Assembly: GCA_900755995.1 (NCBI GenBank)
Contig: CAAEIM010000139.1
Span: 1 to 8,623, forward strand
Direction: 5' to 3'
Source: Clostridia bacterium
Lineage (GTDB): Bacteria > Bacillota > Clostridia > Oscillospirales > Acutalibacteraceae
DNA: 8,623 nt
The translations under genes were made by a program, and so were the position numbers. The notes under the pieces are model-generated. The model was not told the DNA's origin and did not search any database. It worked only from the letters and a program-made list of their open reading frames with translations. Below, piece by piece: positions 6,226 through 8,623 of this stretch (within the stretch, counting starts at the first letter, position 1; every line of letters begins with the position of its first letter).

Positions 6226-7140
6226 ATGAAGTATTATTCCTTAAACGAATATTTGATTGATACTTTCGGAGAAAAGGTGTATAAAATTTCCCTTGACGGA
6301 GGTATGACCTGCCCTAACCGTGACGGTAAAATTGACACACGGGGCTGTATATTTTGCAGCAGGGGCGGCTCGGGTGAGTTTTCAGCCAGCCGCAGTCACA
6401 GCATATCCGAGCAGATATCGGAGGCTAAGGAGAGAATAAGCAAAAAGACAAGCTGTAAAAAATTCATTGCTTATTTTCAGCCGTTCACAAATACTTATGC
6501 GCCCGTTGAATATCTTGAAAAAATATATACTCAGGCAATAGAGCCTGATGAAATCGTTGCGCTGTCAGTGGCAACCCGCCCCGACTGTCTGCCTGACGAA
6601 ACAGTTGACCTGCTCTCACGTCTTAATAAAATAAAGCCTGTCTGGGTGGAGCTTGGCTTGCAGACCATACACAAAAGCACAGCGGACTACATTCGCAGAG
6701 GTTATGATTTGAGTGTGTATGACGATGCGGTAAACAGGCTTCGCAAAGAGAGAATAAACGTTATCACTCATATAATAATAGGCTTGCCGGGTGAAACCGA
6801 GGAAATGATGGTGCAGACCGCAAAATACGCAGGCGAGCGCTCAGACGGAGTAAAGCTGCAGCTTCTGCACATTTTAAAGCATACAGACCTCTGCGACGAA
6901 TACCTGAAAGGAAGGGTAAAAACCCTCACGCTTGAGGAATATTCGGATATTTTATGCAAATGCCTGAGAGTGATTCCAAAAACAACAGTAATTCACAGGC
7001 TTACAGGTGACGGCGATAAAAAGCTGCTTGTTGCTCCGATGTGGAGCGCCGATAAAAAGCGTGTGCTCAATACCATTAACAAGGCAATAGCCGAAGCCGA
7101 GGATTGGCAGCCGGTGGGTTGCACTTATCCGAATGGATAG
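6226..7140 (+). CDS. TIGR01212 family radical SAM protein (YtqA/YhcC-like)
   Basis: This 304-residue protein has the TIGR01212 signature at its N-terminus: FGEKVYKISLDGGMTCPNRDG, then RGCIFC. The cluster cysteines are therefore C29-x11-C41-x2-C44, the long first spacing typical of this family and of the Elp3-like group. SVATRPDC, VELGLQT and IIGLPGET mark successive strands of the radical SAM barrel. The B. subtilis member YtqA was reported as MnmL, acting in wobble-uridine (mnm5s2U) synthesis in tRNA together with the methylase MnmM (YtqB); E. coli YhcC is another member. No MnmM gene adjoins this one, so the same role is only inferred. The start at 6226 follows GGGGAAG (6212-6218). The frame is also open back to an ATG at 6130 without a ribosome binding site, which would translate through the hairpin and is unlikely. 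A strong terminator follows. Confidence 0.9.
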   Translation: MKYYSLNEYLIDTFGEKVYKISLDGGMTCPNRDGKIDTRGCIFCSRGGSGEFSASRSHSISEQISEAKERISKKTSCKKFIAYFQPFTNTYAPVEYLEKIYTQAIEPDEIVALSVATRPDCLPDETVDLLSRLNKIKPVWVELGLQTIHKSTADYIRRGYDLSVYDDAVNRLRKERINVITHIIIGLPGETEEMMVQTAKYAGERSDGVKLQLLHILKHTDLCDEYLKGRVKTLTLEEYSDILCKCLRVIPKTTVIHRLTGDGDKKLLVAPMWSADKKRVLNTINKAIAEAEDWQPVGCTYPNG

Positions 7141-7203
7141 TATTATAAAGGAATAAACTCTTGTGCCCGACAACTGCCGAGAATTTTTCTATAAAGCATA
7201 AAC

Positions 7204-7237
7204 AAAAACCATTGCCTTCCTGAGGGCAATGGTTTTT
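7204..7237. terminator. Bidirectional intrinsic terminator between convergent genes
   Basis: AAAAACCATTGCC (7204-7216) and GGCAATGGTTTTT (7225-7237) form a perfect 13-bp inverted repeat around an 8-nt loop. Each strand ends in five T. It lies 63 nt after the TIGR01212 gene on the plus strand and 43 nt after the TspO gene on the minus strand, so it can end both transcripts. Confidence 0.92.
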
Positions 7238-7280
7238 ATCATATCTATGGCGGACAGATTATATAATAAGCCTGTCGATT

Positions 7281-7742
7281 TTAGTTTAGGAGATAGATGT
7301 ATAGGTTAAGGTATCCTGCAAATGTGACCCACAGTAAATACGGAATCATCAGATATCCGGCGGGTTTGGAAATCCTGAAAAAAAGAATCATAGTTATTAA
7401 TATCAGTATCCAAAGAATGCTTAGCCAGACAAAAGAGAATAAATATGCCTCTAAATTAAAGAAGAAGATAGGCCAGAAAAAATTAAACACAAGCTGTATT
7501 CCATATACGGTTAAGGCGGCACGGTTTGGCTTCGCAGATGTAAGAACAAGGTATGAAGCAATTCCCATAAGCGTGTATAATATAGTCCACGCTATCGGAA
7601 ACAGCCATCCCGGAGGAGAAAGTGTTGGTTTATTAAGAGTCTGAAAGGTATCCATAGAACCTCGTGTCAAAAGAGCAGACAGACCACCTACCGCAAGAGG
7701 CAGTACAATACATAAAAACAATTTTTTCCACTGAATTTTCAA
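7281..7742 (-). CDS. tspO: TspO/MBR family membrane protein
   Basis: This 153-residue protein has the length and five-helix pattern of TspO, the bacterial relative of the mitochondrial translocator protein. Family marks are L36-N-K-P39, S42-P-P-G-W46, the WTILYTLMGIASYLV helix (52-66), N87 and W90 in the third helix, and the PYLLWVTFAGYLN helix (134-146). Bacterial TspO proteins bind porphyrins and lipids and are tied to tetrapyrrole handling and oxidative stress; the role here is not shown by the sequence. The start is a TTG at 7742, supported by GAGGTGA 4 nt upstream; no ATG is near. A TetR gene lies 161 nt upstream on the same strand, and the shared bidirectional terminator follows downstream. 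Confidence 0.92.
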   Translation of the reverse strand: MKIQWKKLFLCIVLPLAVGGLSALLTRGSMDTFQTLNKPTLSPPGWLFPIAWTILYTLMGIASYLVLTSAKPNRAALTVYGIQLVFNFFWPIFFFNLEAYLFSFVWLSILWILILITMILFFRISKPAGYLMIPYLLWVTFAGYLNLYIYLLN

Positions 7743-7762
7743 ATAATCACCTCATTCAAAAT

Positions 7763-7796
7763 ATTATATGATATTAGTTACTACTATATACACTAA
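7763..7796 (-). promoter_or_regulatory. Possible tspO promoter with a weak inverted repeat
   Basis: On the minus strand a perfect TATAAT lies at 7768-7763, about 20 nt before the tspO start, but no good -35 is present at 16-18 bp. Directly upstream TTAGT (7774-7778) and ACTAA (7792-7796) form a 5-bp inverted repeat with a 13-bp spacer. That area reads GTGTATATA on the minus strand, resembling GTGTATAAA upstream of the TetR gene. Confidence 0.35.
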
Positions 7797-7833
7797 ATTT
7801 TGAAAAAGAATTAGATGAATTATAGCTCCTATT

Positions 7834-7845
7834 TTGATTAATCAA
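7834..7845. repeat. 12-bp perfect palindrome
   Basis: TTGATTAATCAA is a perfect palindrome in the 161-nt gap between the TetR and tspO genes. It could be a protein-binding site upstream of tspO. It has no adjacent T-tract that would make it a terminator. I see no gene in the rest of this gap. Confidence 0.45.
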
Positions 7846-7903
7846 TAGCGGAGGTTATGAAAGTAAAAATTTAAGAGGGTAAGACGTTTCATTTTTTATA
7901 TAT

Positions 7904-8533
7904 TTAAGTATCAGAATCAAGCCACGATGACAGAAAATTCAAGGAACCCGCAGGATTTTCAGTGCCCTTTTCAAGCAGAGAAATTAAGCCGAGAATTGTA
8001 TCTTCAATCTCTTTTTCGTCAGAAGGGTACAAAGTGTTATCAAGCTTTACGGAAATAACTATCAATACTATTTCAGCAAGCGCTGCCGGGCGGTCAAAAT
8101 GAATTTCTCCTATTTCTATCCCTTGCTTGATAATTTCTGTAAGCTCAGGTTTTAACTCCTGAATAAGATGTCTGAGATATTTTTGATGTATCAAAGCACT
8201 TTCCTGAGCACTTGTCAGCTTTGAAGGGGTGTTATAAGACAGAAAAGCTAACGAGGAGTTCCTACAGGTCTGAAAAATCATAGCCATTCGGGTGAACGGC
8301 GAAACATTGGTTTGCTTAGCCAGATTTTTTGCGGTATTTATCGGCTTTTCGTAGTTTCTTTCAATCAATGCCTCCAATATCGCATCCTTAGACGGAAAAT
8401 AATAATAAACACTGCCCTTGCCGATTCCTGCCTTCTGGGCAATTTCACTTACGGATATTGAAACCATATCTTTGTCAAAAAGCAACTCCTGTAATGCATC
8501 AAGTATTTTTTCATACTTACTTTTATTAGCCAT
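7904..8533 (-). CDS. TetR/AcrR family transcriptional regulator
   Basis: This 209-residue protein has the standard TetR N-terminal DNA-binding domain: helix 1 at about residues 5-20, then a helix-turn-helix at 26-46 (VSEIAQKAGIGKGSVYYYFPSKDAIL, cited in part), with the G-x-x-x-G-S-V-Y-Y-Y-F recognition helix intact. The remaining 150 residues are a helical ligand-binding and dimerisation domain too variable to suggest a ligand. The ATG at 8533 follows GGAGGAC by about 6 nt. TetR proteins usually repress their own gene and neighbours; the next gene on this strand, tspO, is the obvious candidate target. An inverted repeat just upstream of the start (8548-8566) may be its operator. Confidence 0.92.
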   Translation of the reverse strand: MANKSKYEKILDALQELLFDKDMVSISVSEIAQKAGIGKGSVYYYFPSKDAILEALIERNYEKPINTAKNLAKQTNVSPFTRMAMIFQTCRNSSLAFLSYNTPSKLTSAQESALIHQKYLRHLIQELKPELTEIIKQGIEIGEIHFDRPAALAEIVLIVISVKLDNTLYPSDEKEIEDTILGLISLLEKGTENPAGSLNFLSSWLDSDT

Positions 8534-8547
8534 AATGAGTCCTCCAC

Positions 8548-8566
8548 GTATAATGATTTTTTATAC
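8548..8566. promoter_or_regulatory. Candidate TetR operator upstream of the TetR gene
   Basis: GTATAA (8548-8553) and TTATAC (8561-8566) form a 6-bp inverted repeat with a 7-bp spacer, 15 nt upstream of the TetR start codon. Both size (19 bp) and place suit a TetR autoregulatory site. The right arm overlaps the possible -10 box of this gene. The match is short and AT-rich. Confidence 0.45.
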
Positions 8567-8588
8567 ACCCGATTGTTTACATTATAAA
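8560..8588 (-). promoter_or_regulatory. Possible TetR gene promoter
   Basis: On the minus strand, TTTATA (8588-8583) and TATAAA (8565-8560) are 17 bp apart, matching TTGACA/TATAAT at 4 and 5 of 6 positions. Another TATAAT (8586-8581) overlaps the -35 but lacks a -35 of its own. The region is AT-rich, so the choice is uncertain. Confidence 0.35.
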
Positions 8589-8623
8589 GCCTACATTTGT
8601 TGAATAATTACTTTAAATTGTAC

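Noticed and set aside
7161..7223. Twenty-codon frame from a TTG at 7161 with AAAGGA upstream
   Set aside because: It ends inside the loop of the bidirectional terminator and is most likely chance.
7253..7276. GACAG / CTGTC repeat after tspO as a second terminator
   Set aside because: Five base pairs around a 14-nt loop with no T-tract; the adjacent 13-bp terminator explains the region.
7859..7876. Five-codon frame starting ATGAAAGTA after GCGGAGGTT in the TetR-tspO gap
   Set aside because: Ribosome binding site spacing is too short and five codons are not evidence of a gene.

Overview
The window (about 40% GC by eye) reads as chromosomal DNA of a low-GC, gut-type Clostridia bacterium, possibly an Oscillospiraceae/Ruminococcaceae relative. 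The grounds are strong GGAGG-type ribosome binding sites, frequent UUG starts (4 of 10 genes), a SpoIVFB-type sporulation protease, and the TIGR03960/TIGR03936 radical-SAM pair that in many clostridia sits just after the spoIVF genes. The family calls rest on motif recognition; the taxonomic placement is inference. I see no rRNA, tRNA, CRISPR, insertion sequence, phage gene or origin. The longest gene-free stretch is 213 bp (6013-6225).

Layout. (1) 1-459, minus: the start of a small membrane protein of the COG2426 'small multi-drug export' family, running off the left edge. (2) A divergent intergenic region (460-648) with a good promoter on each strand. (3) 649-2508, plus: a VanZ-like membrane protein and a MATE transporter, probably one operon driven by a near-consensus promoter. 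(4) 2551-6012, plus: four tightly packed genes: a small acidic single-pass membrane protein in the place where SpoIVFA normally lies, a SpoIVFB-like intramembrane metalloprotease, the radical-SAM protein TIGR03960 and its partner TIGR03936/DUF2344. A 13-bp hairpin (2515-2545) spans the junction between regions 3 and 4 and buries the ribosome binding site of the first of these four genes. (5) 6226-7140, plus: a TIGR01212 (YtqA/YhcC) radical-SAM protein, preceded by a terminator-like hairpin only 16 nt from its ATG. (6) A perfect bidirectional terminator (7204-7237). (7) 8533-7281, minus: a TetR regulator followed by a TspO/MBR membrane protein, possibly a regulator-target pair.

How the genes may work together. 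The four-gene block looks like a trimmed version of the clostridial cluster min/mre - spoIVFA - spoIVFB - TIGR03960 - TIGR03936 - rng - rplU - rpmA: the upstream shape genes and the downstream RNase G and ribosomal protein genes are missing, and the SpoIVFA position holds a 120-residue protein with no LytM domain. I see no clearly new multi-gene system. The most interesting leads are this reduced SpoIVFA-like partner of the protease, the hairpin controlling its translation or transcription, the terminator-like leader of the TIGR01212 gene, and a possible shared operator for TetR and TspO.
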